A DNA stretch of 38,587 nt from CBIFVZ01 sp966185765 (GTDB lineage: Bacteria; Pseudomonadota; Gammaproteobacteria; Enterobacterales; Enterobacteriaceae). This document shows positions 7,802-15,603 of this stretch, piece by piece. The stretch lies in NCBI GenBank assembly GCA_966185765.1, contig CBIFVZ010000032.1, positions 1 to 38,587 of the forward strand, written 5' to 3'. The notes under the pieces were generated by a model, which searched no databases, was not told the DNA's origin, and was given only the letters and a program-made list of their open reading frames with translations. The translations under genes and the position numbers were made by a program. Numbering within the stretch: the first letter of the stretch is position 1; each line of letters starts with the position of its first letter.

Positions 7802-9391
7802 TTAATGCTCGCGCGTTTTACGGAATACGACGTCAGGATAGCGCTCCTGGGTCAGATTCAGGTTCACCATAGTAGGAGCGATATAGGTCAGGTTATCACC
7901 GCCATCGAGCGCCAGCTGAACTTCGTTTTTACGTTTAAACTCTTCAAATTTCTTCACGTCTGTGGACTCAACCCAGCGTGCAGTTGCCACGTTGACGGAT
8001 TCATAAATCGCCTCAACGTTGTACTCACTCTTAAGGCGCGCCACCACCACGTCAAACTGCAGCACACCGACCGCGCCCACAATCAGGTCGTTGTTGGCAA
8101 TCGGACGGAACACCTGCACCGCCCCCTCTTCGGACAGTTGCACCAGCCCTTTAAGCAACTGCTTTTGTTTGAGCGGGTCTTTGAGACGAATTCGGCGGAA
8201 CAGTTCCGGGGCGAAGTTCGGAATACCGGTGAACTTCATCATTTCCCCCTGGGTGAAGGTATCACCAATCTGGATAGTGCCGTGGTTGTGCAGGCCGATA
8301 ATATCGCCCGGATACGCTTCTTCAACGTGAGCGCGGTCGCCTGCCATAAAAGTCAGCGCGTCAGAAATCACCACGTCTTTGCCCGTGCGTACCTGGCGCA
8401 GCTTCATGCCCTTTTCATACTTACCGGACACCACGCGCAAGAACGCCACGCGGTCGCGGTGTTTTGGGTCCATGTTAGCCTGAATTTTGAAGACAAAGCC
8501 GGAGAACTTATCTTCCTTTGCTTCCACTTCGCGCACATCGGTTTGACGCGGCATTGGCGCAGGCGCCCAGGAGACCAGCCCGTCGAGCATATGGTCAACG
8601 CCAAAGTTACCCAGCGCCGTTCCAAAGAACACCGGCGTGATTTCACCACTCAGGAACAGCTCTTCGTCAAACTCGGTGGACGCCCCTTTTACCAGCTCCA
8701 GCTCATCGCGCAGCTGCTGTGCCAGGTCCTCACCCACAGCGGCGTCCAGATCCGGGTTATCCAGCCCCTTAACGATACGCACGTCCTGAATGGTATGGCC
8801 CTGCCCCGTCTGGTAAAGGTAGGTTTCGTCTTTATAGAGGTGGTAGACGCCCTTAAACAGCTTGCCACAGCCAATCGGCCAGGTGATCGGCGCACAGGCA
8901 ATTTTCAGCTCGTTTTCGACTTCGTCTAAAAGCTCCATCGGGTCGCGGATATCACGGTCGAGCTTGTTCATAAACGTGAGAATCGGCGTGTCGCGCAGGC
9001 GCGTGACTTCCATCAGCTTACGAGTACGGTCTTCAACGCCTTTTGCCGCATCAATCACCATCAGGCAGCAGTCCACTGCCGTCAGGGTACGGTAGGTATC
9101 TTCCGAGAAGTCTTCATGTCCGGGGGTGTCCAGCAGGTTGACCAGACAGTCGTGATACGGGAACTGCATCACTGAGGTGGTAATTGAGATACCACGCTGC
9201 TTTTCCATTTCCATCCAGTCGGATTTCGCATGCTGGCTGGAGCCACGCCCTTTGACCGTGCCCGCGGTCTGAATGGCCTGTCCGAACAGCAGCACTTTTT
9301 CAGTGATGGTGGTTTTACCGGCGTCCGGGTGGGAGATGATGGCAAAAGTGCGGCGTCTTGCCACCTCCTGCAAATAGGGAGACAACGTCAT
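7802..9391 (-). CDS. prfC: Peptide chain release factor 3 (RF3)
   Basis: Translational GTPase that removes RF1/RF2 from the ribosome after termination. It has 529 aa, exactly the E. coli length. G-domain motifs are intact: P-loop SHPDAGKTT (residues 20-28), DTPGHEDF (G3) and NKLD (G4), followed by the switch region with QRGISITTS and the EF-Tu-like domain 2 and RF3 C-terminal domains. The ATG is at 9389-9391 with a purine-rich AGAAGAG upstream. It is monocistronic between osmY and yjjG. Confidence 0.97.
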   Translation of the reverse strand: MTLSPYLQEVARRRTFAIISHPDAGKTTITEKVLLFGQAIQTAGTVKGRGSSQHAKSDWMEMEKQRGISITTSVMQFPYHDCLVNLLDTPGHEDFSEDTYRTLTAVDCCLMVIDAAKGVEDRTRKLMEVTRLRDTPILTFMNKLDRDIRDPMELLDEVENELKIACAPITWPIGCGKLFKGVYHLYKDETYLYQTGQGHTIQDVRIVKGLDNPDLDAAVGEDLAQQLRDELELVKGASTEFDEELFLSGEITPVFFGTALGNFGVDHMLDGLVSWAPAPMPRQTDVREVEAKEDKFSGFVFKIQANMDPKHRDRVAFLRVVSGKYEKGMKLRQVRTGKDVVISDALTFMAGDRAHVEEAYPGDIIGLHNHGTIQIGDTFTQGEMMKFTGIPNFAPELFRRIRLKDPLKQKQLLKGLVQLSEEGAVQVFRPIANNDLIVGAVGVLQFDVVVARLKSEYNVEAIYESVNVATARWVESTDVKKFEEFKRKNEVQLALDGGDNLTYIAPTMVNLNLTQERYPDVVFRKTREH

Positions 9392-9468
9392 ATTTCACTC
9401 TTCTCGTCAGGCGCGGCGAGGGCCGCGCGGCGCGTTATTCAATAAAGTGCGGGGATTTTACCCATTGC

Positions 9469-9500
9469 GGCGCAGATACCCAAAAGAATTCGTCTGCGCC
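9469..9500 (-). terminator. Hairpin downstream of yjjG
   Basis: Eight-base-pair stem GGCGCAGA (9469-9476) / TCTGCGCC (9493-9500) with a 16-nt loop, just past the yjjG stop (9508). There is no clear U-run, so this is a weak call as a terminator. Confidence 0.4.
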
Positions 9501-9507
9501 TTTCGGC

Positions 9508-10185
9508 TTAAGCGTCAAACAGCCACTGCTGTAGCTCACTCAGAGAAGAAACCTGCTTATCCGGCGTGATGCCTGCCGGCAACTCGCGGCCGTGGGCGTT
9601 AAGCCAGGCGGTGCTTAACCCTGCGTTAATGCCGCCCAGAATGTCGGATTCAGCCGTGTCACCCACCATCAACACCCGCTCACGCGCCGGGTTGCCCATT
9701 TGTGTAAGCGCGTAGTCAAAAATTTTCTTATCCGGCTTTGCCACCCCCACCTGCTCGGAAATCACCAGCAGGTCGAAGAAATCGCGCAGGCCGGTGCGCT
9801 CAAGGCGAATTTGCTGAAGCGCGGTAAAACCGTTGGTGATGATGCCAAGCCTCACCTTGCCTTTAAGCGCCTCAAGCAGCGCCGGCGCCCCCGGCAGCGG
9901 CGTGCAAATCTCGGCCATCGCGTTCAAAAAAGCGGTGTTAAGATCGCTTGCCGGTACGTTCAGGCGCGTGGCCCAGCTTTCAAAACGCTGTACCTGAAGC
10001 TGAAGTGCGGTGATGGCTCCGTTCTGGTAATCCACCCATAGCGGCTTATTTACGGCCTGGTAGTCCTGGAAATCCTTATCGGTAAACGTCACGCTGTAAT
10101 CAAGAAACATGCGCTGTAGTCCGCCGAAGGCGTCAAAGGTAAACAGCGTTTCGTCAGCATCAAAGAGTATCCAGTCCCACTTCAT
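9508..10185 (-). CDS. yjjG: Pyrimidine 5'-nucleotidase YjjG (HAD family)
   Basis: HAD-superfamily phosphatase acting on pyrimidine nucleoside monophosphates (house-cleaning nucleotidase in E. coli). It has 225 aa, as in E. coli. HAD motif I FDADETLF (nucleophile Asp9, acid Asp11), motif II ITNG, conserved Lys in VAKPDKKIF, and motif IV GDTAESDI are all present, with an inserted helical cap. It begins 19 bp after the rimI stop; holD-rimI-yjjG form one operon on the minus strand. Confidence 0.95.
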   Translation of the reverse strand: MKWDWILFDADETLFTFDAFGGLQRMFLDYSVTFTDKDFQDYQAVNKPLWVDYQNGAITALQLQVQRFESWATRLNVPASDLNTAFLNAMAEICTPLPGAPALLEALKGKVRLGIITNGFTALQQIRLERTGLRDFFDLLVISEQVGVAKPDKKIFDYALTQMGNPARERVLMVGDTAESDILGGINAGLSTAWLNAHGRELPAGITPDKQVSSLSELQQWLFDA

Positions 10186-10204
10186 TCACATCACCTTATC
10201 GTTA

Positions 10205-10648
10205 TTAGCCGAGCGGCAGGGCCATAATAATGGCGTCCTCACGTCCGTTAGCGGTGGGGTAGTAGTTACGGCGTATCGTCGCCTCATTAAAGCCGAGGCT
10301 TTCATAGAGTGCGATGGCGGCGACGTTAGAGGCGCGCACCTCAAGCCACAGCGTGAGGATCTGTTTTTTTTCAAGCTCCTGGATTAAATGCTCCAGCAGC
10401 TCGCGACCAAGCCCGCGCCGCTGAAAAGCAGGACTGACCGCAATATTAAACAGCGTCGCTTCATCCAGCACCACCTGGGTGATAGCAAACGCCGCCATCT
10501 CGCCGTCGACATCCAGGCGCAGATTGAAATAGCGCTCGCCCTGGTTGCTGGCAAACGTCTTTTCGCTCCAGGGGAACGCGTGGCTACGCTGCTCAATGGC
10601 AAAAGCCTGCGCGAGGCCGTCGGCATTAAGAGAGGAAATCCTGTTCAT
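10205..10648 (-). CDS. rimI: Ribosomal protein S18 alanine N-acetyltransferase RimI
   Basis: GNAT-family enzyme that acetylates the N-terminal alanine of ribosomal protein S18. It has 147 aa against 148 in E. coli, with the PWSEKTFASNQGERYF segment, the beta strand FNIAVSP and the acetyl-CoA loop RRGLGRELL. An open frame extends 67 codons upstream. The start at 10646-10648 is chosen because MNRISSL aligns with E. coli MNTISSL and the upstream part is inside holD. The start overlaps the holD 3' end by 23 bp, consistent with translational coupling. Confidence 0.94.
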   Translation of the reverse strand: MNRISSLNADGLAQAFAIEQRSHAFPWSEKTFASNQGERYFNLRLDVDGEMAAFAITQVVLDEATLFNIAVSPAFQRRGLGRELLEHLIQELEKKQILTLWLEVRASNVAAIALYESLGFNEATIRRNYYPTANGREDAIIMALPLG

Positions 10649-11030
10649 GTTCACATATCTGATGCCAGAGCGCGCTACGCGCGCCAGGGCTGTGTTTAAG
10701 CTCATCAAGGTCTGGCGTGATAAGCCGCGCGCCGTTAAGCGCAAGCGGCGTTTGCACGCCCAGAAGCCAGCTATTGCAGCGTACGCCTTCTGGTAGCATG
10801 GCTGCGCGCTCAGGCGTAAGCCACATAACGGCGTCGGACGAAAGCGCAAGGGCGCGTAAAATATCAGACATCAGTGCATCAGCGGGTGAGGGGAGCGCAT
10901 CAGCTACCACCACCAGGCGCACGGTATCGGGAAGAGTCAGCGCGATTTCGCCCTGCAACACCGCGGGGCGGCGCAGCGTCCACCGGGTGATTCCCAGCTG
11001 CTGAAGCTGCCAGTCACGTCGGGTAGTCAT
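10626..11030 (-). CDS. holD: DNA polymerase III psi subunit HolD
   Basis: Psi subunit of the clamp-loader complex, bridging the gamma/tau complex to chi (HolC) and SSB. It has 134 aa, slightly shorter than E. coli (137). The conserved N-terminus MTTRRDWQLQQLGITRWTLR is the chi-/clamp-loader-contacting part. The C-terminus overlaps the start of rimI by 23 bp. The ATG is at 11028-11030. It is divergent from rsmC with a 146-bp shared control region. Confidence 0.94.
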   Translation of the reverse strand: MTTRRDWQLQQLGITRWTLRRPAVLQGEIALTLPDTVRLVVVADALPSPADALMSDILRALALSSDAVMWLTPERAAMLPEGVRCNSWLLGVQTPLALNGARLITPDLDELKHSPGARSALWHQICEHEQDFLS

Positions 11031-11141
11031 GAGCGAAACCTGTTTAAGTCACCTGAGGGGCGCAAATATAGCAAATCCATCGCCCGCCCGCCAGGTTACG
11101 CAACACACGACAGGACACCTGCAACTTGTCGGGCGAGCGTA

Positions 11142-11170
11142 TATAATCGCCGCCTGATTATGATGAGGAG
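11142..11170 (+). promoter_or_regulatory. -10 box and ribosome site of rsmC
   Basis: TATAAT at 11142-11147 is followed by the strong ribosome site GAGGAG at 11165-11170, six bases before the rsmC ATG at 11177. No good -35 was found at the ideal distance. Confidence 0.5.
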
Positions 11171-11176
11171 TATGTT

Positions 11177-12205
11177 ATGTCCGCGTGGACCCCAGCGAGT
11201 GAAGTGCTACTGCGCCACAGTGATGATTTCGAAAACCGCCGCGTGCTGTTTGCCGGCGATTTGCAGGACGACCTGCCAGCACGCCTGGAAACCGCGGGCA
11301 GCCGCGTCCACACCCAGCAATATCACCACTGGCAGACGCTGTGCGCGCAGATGGGCGAGAACGCACAATATGGGTTAGTGGCCAATGCCGACAGCGTAGG
11401 TGATTGCGACACGCTGATTTACTACTGGCCTAAAAACAAGCCTGAAGCCCAGTTTCAGCTGATGAACCTGCTCTCCTTACTGCCGCAGGGCAGCGACCTG
11501 TTTGTAGTAGGTGAAAACCGCAGCGGCGTGCGCAGCGCCGAGCAACTTCTTGAAGATATTGCCCCGCTCAACAAAATCGACAGCGCACGCCGTTGCGGCC
11601 TTTACTACGGCAAGCTGGAAAACCGCCCGACGTTTGACGCCGATGGCTGGTGGAGCGAGTACCAGAGTGAAGGGTTAACGATTAAAACGCTGCCAGGCGT
11701 ATTTAGCCGTGATGGCCTGGACGCCGGTAGCCAGTTACTGCTGTCAACGCTCACCCCGCATACCAAAGGTAAAGTGCTGGATGTGGGCTGCGGCGCGGGT
11801 GTGCTGGCGGCAACGCTTATCAGCCACTCACCAAAGGTACGCCTGACACTGTGCGACGTCTCTGCACCGGCGGTTGAAGCCAGCCGCGCAACGCTTGCGG
11901 CCAACGGCTTTGAGGGCGAGGTGCTTGCGAGCAACGTTTACTCTGCTATCAGCGGGCGTTTTGACATGATTTTGTCCAACCCGCCGTTCCATGAAGGGCG
12001 CCAGACAAGCCTTGATGCCGCGCAAACGCTGATTCGCGGTGCCATACGCCATCTCAATATCGGCGGTGAGCTACGTATTGTCGCCAACGCCTTCCTGCCC
12101 TATGCCACCGTGCTGGATGAGTTTTTTGGTAATCATGAGGTGATTGCCCAGACCGGACGTTTCAAGGTTTACCGCTCCGTTCACAGCCGCAGACCACGTC
12201 GCTAA
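11177..12205 (+). CDS. rsmC: 16S rRNA (guanine-1207-N2) methyltransferase RsmC
   Basis: S-adenosylmethionine-dependent enzyme methylating G1207 of 16S rRNA in the 30S subunit. It has 342 aa (E. coli 343). It has the N-terminal non-catalytic duplicate domain, then the catalytic Rossmann fold with motif I VLDVGCGAG (about residues 197-205) and the NPPF motif (Asn268) used to position the guanine amino group. It is transcribed divergently from holD and starts at the first ATG after GAGGAG. Confidence 0.96.
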   Translation: MSAWTPASEVLLRHSDDFENRRVLFAGDLQDDLPARLETAGSRVHTQQYHHWQTLCAQMGENAQYGLVANADSVGDCDTLIYYWPKNKPEAQFQLMNLLSLLPQGSDLFVVGENRSGVRSAEQLLEDIAPLNKIDSARRCGLYYGKLENRPTFDADGWWSEYQSEGLTIKTLPGVFSRDGLDAGSQLLLSTLTPHTKGKVLDVGCGAGVLAATLISHSPKVRLTLCDVSAPAVEASRATLAANGFEGEVLASNVYSAISGRFDMILSNPPFHEGRQTSLDAAQTLIRGAIRHLNIGGELRIVANAFLPYATVLDEFFGNHEVIAQTGRFKVYRSVHSRRPRR

Positions 12206-12311
12206 GCGCGATTACGCATAATGTGGCGCCTTCGTTCGTTTTCACACAAAGGCAGCCACCGCAGCAAACAGGCACTCTTCACGTTATCGTAAAAAAGCGC
12301 TGCCGTTCAGG

Positions 12312-12345
12312 GTGCCGTTTTTTACAGCAATTGGGAAAACGGCAC
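12312..12345. repeat. 10-bp inverted repeat upstream of the tRNA-Leu promoter
   Basis: GTGCCGTTTT (12312-12321) and AAAACGGCAC (12336-12345) are perfect complements with a 14-nt spacer, ending 11 bp before the tRNA -35 box. As a transcript it has its A/T pairs at the loop side and no U-run, so it is not a typical terminator. It could be a protein site or a relic. Confidence 0.6.
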
Positions 12346-12356
12346 GCAATTAAGTA

Positions 12357-12384
12357 TTGACCTGCCCCGTAAAACATCTAGAAT
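12357..12384 (+). promoter_or_regulatory. tRNA-Leu promoter
   Basis: TTGACC (12357-12362), 16-bp spacer, TAGAAT (12379-12384), followed by the GC-rich discriminator GCGCCTCCG typical of stringently controlled stable-RNA promoters. Confidence 0.8.
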
Positions 12385-12425
12385 GCGCCTCCGTGGTTGC
12401 AATACTTCTGTAGTATTGTCGGCAT

Positions 12426-12512
12426 GCGAAGGTGGCGGAATTGGTAGACGCGCTAGCTTCAGGTGTTAGTGTCCTTACGGACGTGGGGGTTCAAGTCCCC
12501 CCCCTCGCACCA
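12426..12512 (+). tRNA. tRNA-Leu (anticodon CAG)
   Basis: An 87-nt class II tRNA with a long variable arm (TGTCCTTACGGAC), D-loop AATTGGTAGA, anticodon CAG in GCTTCAGGTG, T-arm GGGGGTTCAAGTCCCCC and encoded CCA end. It appears identical to E. coli leuQ/leuP/leuV tRNA-Leu1. E. coli carries three tandem copies between yjjZ and rsmC; only one is present here. Confidence 0.97.
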
Positions 12513-12567
12513 CTTTCTTCTCTCCCGACAGTTGTGCCAGATACCCTCTCTGTTCAGTAACAATCAT

Positions 12568-12589
12568 AAAACCGGTTCCCGGCTTTTTT
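12568..12589. terminator. Terminator between tRNA-Leu and yjjZ (bidirectional)
   Basis: Short stem CCGG-TTC-CCGG extended by A/T pairs, with AAAA on the left and TTTTTT on the right. It can serve the plus-strand tRNA transcript and the minus-strand yjjZ transcript. Confidence 0.6.
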
Positions 12590-12833
12590 ACCTTTCAACC
12601 AGCACACCCAGATTTAATGCAAGCAGCGCCATACCACTGGCAAACGCGATACATGACGGTAGCAGCATGAAGTGACGCAGACGGTGGTGAAAAAGCATAC
12701 CGGTGGTGGCAACCATCGCCAGCACCATCAACAGGCGCCATTCACCAAACCTAAGCCCTCCCAGCGCCAGCCCAGCGACGACAGCACCGGATAACAACAC
12801 GCCCCAACCGCTTTCCAGACGTTTATGTAACAT
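12588..12833 (-). CDS. yjjZ: Small membrane protein, YjjZ-like (DUF1435)
   Basis: An 81-aa hydrophobic protein, beginning MLHKRLESGWGVLLSGAVVA, with about three predicted membrane segments and the central RLRHFMLLPSCIAFASG segment. Position (between fhuF and tRNA-Leu) and size fit E. coli YjjZ, a DUF1435 protein of unknown function. An open frame reaches a TTG at 12863 (91 aa), but that start lies in the Fur-like box, so the ATG at 12831-12833 is preferred. Assignment rests on position and recalled similarity; moderate confidence in the symbol, high that it is a gene. Probably iron-regulated together with fhuF. Confidence 0.72.
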   Translation of the reverse strand: MLHKRLESGWGVLLSGAVVAGLALGGLRFGEWRLLMVLAMVATTGMLFHHRLRHFMLLPSCIAFASGMALLALNLGVLVER

Positions 12834-12852
12834 ACTGGCTATCTCTGCAATA

Positions 12853-12871
12853 GATAATGACAACCAATATC
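12853..12871. promoter_or_regulatory. Fur box (yjjZ side)
   Basis: GATAATGACAACCAATATC matches the 19-bp Fur consensus GATAATGATAATCATTATC at 16 of 19 positions. It is immediately upstream of the preferred yjjZ ATG. Confidence 0.75.
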
Positions 12872-12949
12872 ATATGATAATTTTTCTCACTTGCAAGCAT
12901 GTCCTGCGATCGCACATAAAGACACTTGCCATTGGCACGGCCTATGATT

Positions 12950-12968
12950 AGGATTGGCAATCATTATC
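12950..12968. promoter_or_regulatory. Fur box (fhuF side)
   Basis: The right half ATCATTATC is perfect and the left half partial (13 of 19 in total), ending 21 bp before the fhuF ATG. E. coli fhuF is strongly Fur-repressed, supporting the call. Confidence 0.7.
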
Positions 12969-12989
12969 ATTTAGATTAGCGATTAAGGC

Positions 12990-13766
12990 ATGGCATATTA
13001 CGGTTCACCTCTCGCCTCTCCCGCCATCTGGCGTGCGGAGCATGCCGGATTGTCTCTGGCTGATGAACTGCATGCCTGCTTTAGCGAACAACGCGCTTAT
13101 TTCCTCGACACCTTTGCACTTAGCGCTGCCGGTCCAGACAGTCTGAATCTGGCGGGCTGGTCAACGCCACACACGCTCAACACACTTATCGCAACCTACG
13201 GCGACCATATTTATCAGGCGAGTGAAGACTCCCGGCAGCGCAAACCACTAAAGTCCCTCTGGGCACAGTGGTATCTTGGCCTACTGGTTCCCCCTTTAAT
13301 GCTGGCCTTGCTGGCTAATGACAGAGCCGTCGACGTTTCCCCTGAACGTATTCGCGTCACCTTCCACGAAACCGGCCGTGCAGCACGTTTTTATCTGGAT
13401 GTGCGTGAAGATCTCAGCACCACACTGCTCCCACGGCCTCTGCGTCTGGAGAAGCTCTGGACAGCCTGTATCGCGCCCATTATTGATGCGCTGGAGGCCT
13501 CTGGCGACATTAACGGCAAACTTATCTGGAGTAACACCGGTTATCTTGTGAACTGGTTTTTGGGTGAGATGCGCGAACAACTCGGCGAAGCACAATATCA
13601 CGCGCTGCGCCATGCCTGCTTTTTTGACGCCCAACTCAGCGATGGGCGTGACAACCCGCTGTATCGTACCGTTGTCCCCCGCAATGGCCTGCTGGTGCGC
13701 CGGACCTGTTGTCAGCGCAACCGCCTGCCTGGCGTCCAGCAGTGCGGTGACTGTACGCTAAAATAG
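12990..13766 (+). CDS. fhuF: Ferric siderophore reductase FhuF
   Basis: Cytoplasmic [2Fe-2S] protein that reduces iron in hydroxamate-type siderophores after uptake. It has 258 aa (E. coli 262). The unusual C-terminal cluster ligands Cys240-Cys241-x10-Cys252-x2-Cys255 are intact (TCCQRNRLPGVQQCGDCTLK). The internal SLWAQWYLGLLVPPLMLALL and NGKLIWSNTGYLVNW segments match E. coli. The ATG at 12990 gives MAY as in E. coli; the AAGG before it is close, so initiation may be weak. Iron-starvation control is expected from the Fur box. Confidence 0.95.
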   Translation: MAYYGSPLASPAIWRAEHAGLSLADELHACFSEQRAYFLDTFALSAAGPDSLNLAGWSTPHTLNTLIATYGDHIYQASEDSRQRKPLKSLWAQWYLGLLVPPLMLALLANDRAVDVSPERIRVTFHETGRAARFYLDVREDLSTTLLPRPLRLEKLWTACIAPIIDALEASGDINGKLIWSNTGYLVNWFLGEMREQLGEAQYHALRHACFFDAQLSDGRDNPLYRTVVPRNGLLVRRTCCQRNRLPGVQQCGDCTLK

Positions 13767-13897
13767 TGTTCACACTTGCCTGCTCTGCCCACGTTCAGAC
13801 TGGCGCATGATGAAATTACCCCGGATTCTCCCTCTTCCCGTTTACAGATTACCCTGCCTTATGACAGATTATCTGCCGCATTTATGTGGAGAGACTC

Positions 13898-14356
13898 ATG
13901 AGCCTGCAATCCGTACGGCAGTTTTTTGCCGACAATGCCCCCGACATCGAGATTATCGAACTCAATGAAAGTACCGCTACCGTGGCACTCGCCGCCGCGG
14001 CCCATCGCGTGGAGCCAGGGCAAATCGCCAAGACACTGTCGCTGAAGGTAAAAGATAAAGTGGTGCTGGTAGTAGCAAAGGGCGATGCCCGCCTTGATAA
14101 CAAAAAACTAAAAAATGCCTTTGGTGCCAAAGCGCGCATGCTGAGCTGCGATGAAGTCGTCATGTGTACCGGTCACCCGGTAGGTGGTGTCTGCCCTTTT
14201 GGGCTGGAAAATCCGCTGGCGATTTACTGCGATATTTCGCTTAAAGACTATGAAGAAGTCCTGCCTGCCGCAGGCGCCATCCATAGCGCCGTGCGTATTT
14301 CTCCCTTGCGTATGGCCGAGTTGACCAACGCCACCTGGATTGACGTGTGTCAGTGA
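13898..14356 (+). CDS. YbaK/EbsC-family aminoacyl-tRNA deacylase
   Basis: A 152-aa stand-alone editing-domain protein (tRNA_edit/INS superfamily) that would hydrolyse mischarged aminoacyl-tRNA. Lys45 in PGQIAKTLSLKV corresponds to the catalytic/binding Lys46 of YbaK, and the glycine-rich GHPVGGVCPFG loop is the family signature. It is not YbaK itself, because sequence outside these motifs differs. Which aminoacyl-tRNA it edits cannot be read from sequence. The start is the ATG at 13898 after GGAGAG, rather than an in-frame GTG at 13886. The stop overlaps the convergent MFS gene by 7 bp. There is no equivalent here in E. coli. Confidence 0.85.
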   Translation: MSLQSVRQFFADNAPDIEIIELNESTATVALAAAAHRVEPGQIAKTLSLKVKDKVVLVVAKGDARLDNKKLKNAFGAKARMLSCDEVVMCTGHPVGGVCPFGLENPLAIYCDISLKDYEEVLPAAGAIHSAVRISPLRMAELTNATWIDVCQ

Positions 14357-15603
14357 GCGGAGTGCCGTGATGCACCGCCCTGCGGTGCATCATTACGGGC
14401 GTTCATCACCATGCCGCGCGTCTCACGCCCAAACGCAACAAAAACGCAAATCAGCACAGCAACCGTTCCCGCCACTATTGCCATCGCCATGCCATAGTTT
14501 CCGCCGTTGTGCTCGGCAATGGTTGCCTGCAAAGTGGCATTTACCGAAGCAATCAGGTTACCCAGCTGGTAGACAAAACCCGGCAAGACCGCACGGGCAT
14601 TGGCAGGCACCAGCTCATTAAGCCACGTCGGCACCACGCCCCAGGCACCCTGCACCATAAACTGCATCAAAAATGCCCCCACACCAATGGTGACGGATCC
14701 GGTTGAAAACGCCCACAGTGGCAACACGGGTAACGCCAGAAAAGCCGCTATCATCATCGCTTTTTTGCGCCCGATATTTTCAGAAATGACACCAAAGAAA
14801 ACCCCGCCGAGCATAGCGGCAATGTTGTAGAAAATCGCAATCGTGCTAACCGTTTGCGGCGTAAAGCCGTGCTGCACTTTCAAAAAGGTCGGGTACAGAT
14901 CCTGCGTACCGTGACTAAAGAAGTTAAAACACGCCATGACAAACACCAGATAAAGACATAACTTCCAGTGCCTGCGGATTGTTGGAAGCAACGCCACGCT
15001 TTGCTGGTTGGCACGGGCCGCAAGCCAGACCGGGGATTCTGGCACCTTGAGCCAGATATAGGGCAGCAGTAATACTGGCAGCGCACCAATCAGGAACATC
15101 CCGCGCCAGCCCACCACGGTGTAAAACAGGCCAAACACCACGGAAGCCAGCAGATAGCCACAGGGATAGCCTGCCTGAAAAATACCAGACATCAGTCCAC
15201 GCGAGCGATCCGGTATGGTCTCCATCGCCAGTGACGACGCCACGCCCCAGATGCCACCCATCGCCACACCATACAGCAGGCGGAACGCCAGAAATGCCGC
15301 AAACGTGGGTGACCATGCGGAGAGTATTTCAAAAACGGCAAAGCAGCCGACATTAAGCATCAGAATGGGCCGTCGGCCATATTTCTCAGCAAGCCGACCA
15401 AAAATCAGCGCGCCAATGGGGCGCACCGCCAGCGTGAGCATAATTGCCAGCGAAACGTTGGCCATTGACGAGTGGAAGTACGTTGCCAGATCGCTCAGTA
15501 CAAAAACGAGGATAAAAAAATCAAAGGCGTCAAGCATCCAGGCAGCAAAGCTGGCAAACGCCACATGACGCTGCGTTGGCGTCCAGGTTAAAGGCGTGAT
15601 CAT
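14350..15603 (-). CDS. MFS transporter, carboxylate/sialate:H+ symporter-like
   Basis: A 417-aa, 12-helix major facilitator protein of the inner membrane. MFS signatures are the loop 2-3 motif GRLAEKYGRRPIL (~residues 69-81) and its repeat SENIGRKKAMM after helix 7. The opening LDAFDFFILVFVLSDLA and the QAGYPCGYLLA segment in helix 5 resemble the sialate:H+ symporter subgroup (NanT, YjhB, lactate/pyruvate carriers). The substrate is probably a small organic acid, but this is inferred from subgroup only. It occupies the position of bglJ in E. coli and could be controlled by the nearby YjjQ or TetR protein. ATG at 15601-15603 with AGGA upstream. Confidence 0.82.
   Translation of the reverse strand: MITPLTWTPTQRHVAFASFAAWMLDAFDFFILVFVLSDLATYFHSSMANVSLAIMLTLAVRPIGALIFGRLAEKYGRRPILMLNVGCFAVFEILSAWSPTFAAFLAFRLLYGVAMGGIWGVASSLAMETIPDRSRGLMSGIFQAGYPCGYLLASVVFGLFYTVVGWRGMFLIGALPVLLLPYIWLKVPESPVWLAARANQQSVALLPTIRRHWKLCLYLVFVMACFNFFSHGTQDLYPTFLKVQHGFTPQTVSTIAIFYNIAAMLGGVFFGVISENIGRKKAMMIAAFLALPVLPLWAFSTGSVTIGVGAFLMQFMVQGAWGVVPTWLNELVPANARAVLPGFVYQLGNLIASVNATLQATIAEHNGGNYGMAMAIVAGTVAVLICVFVAFGRETRGMVMNARNDAPQGGASRHSAH
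14368..14392. repeat. 11-bp perfect hairpin in the 3' end of the MFS gene
   Basis: TGATGCACCGC (14368-14378) and GCGGTGCATCA (14382-14392) with a CCT loop, 12 bp past the deacylase stop and inside the last codons of the convergent MFS gene. There is no U-run on either strand. It may end or protect the deacylase mRNA. Confidence 0.7.

Noticed and set aside
7790..8929. 379-codon ORF antisense to prfC
   Set aside because: Shadow of the highly conserved prfC gene on the other strand.
12426..12600. Possible mobile element insertion at the tRNA-Leu gene
   Set aside because: No integrase, no duplicated tRNA 3' end nearby, and flanking genes (rsmC, yjjZ, fhuF) keep the E. coli order.
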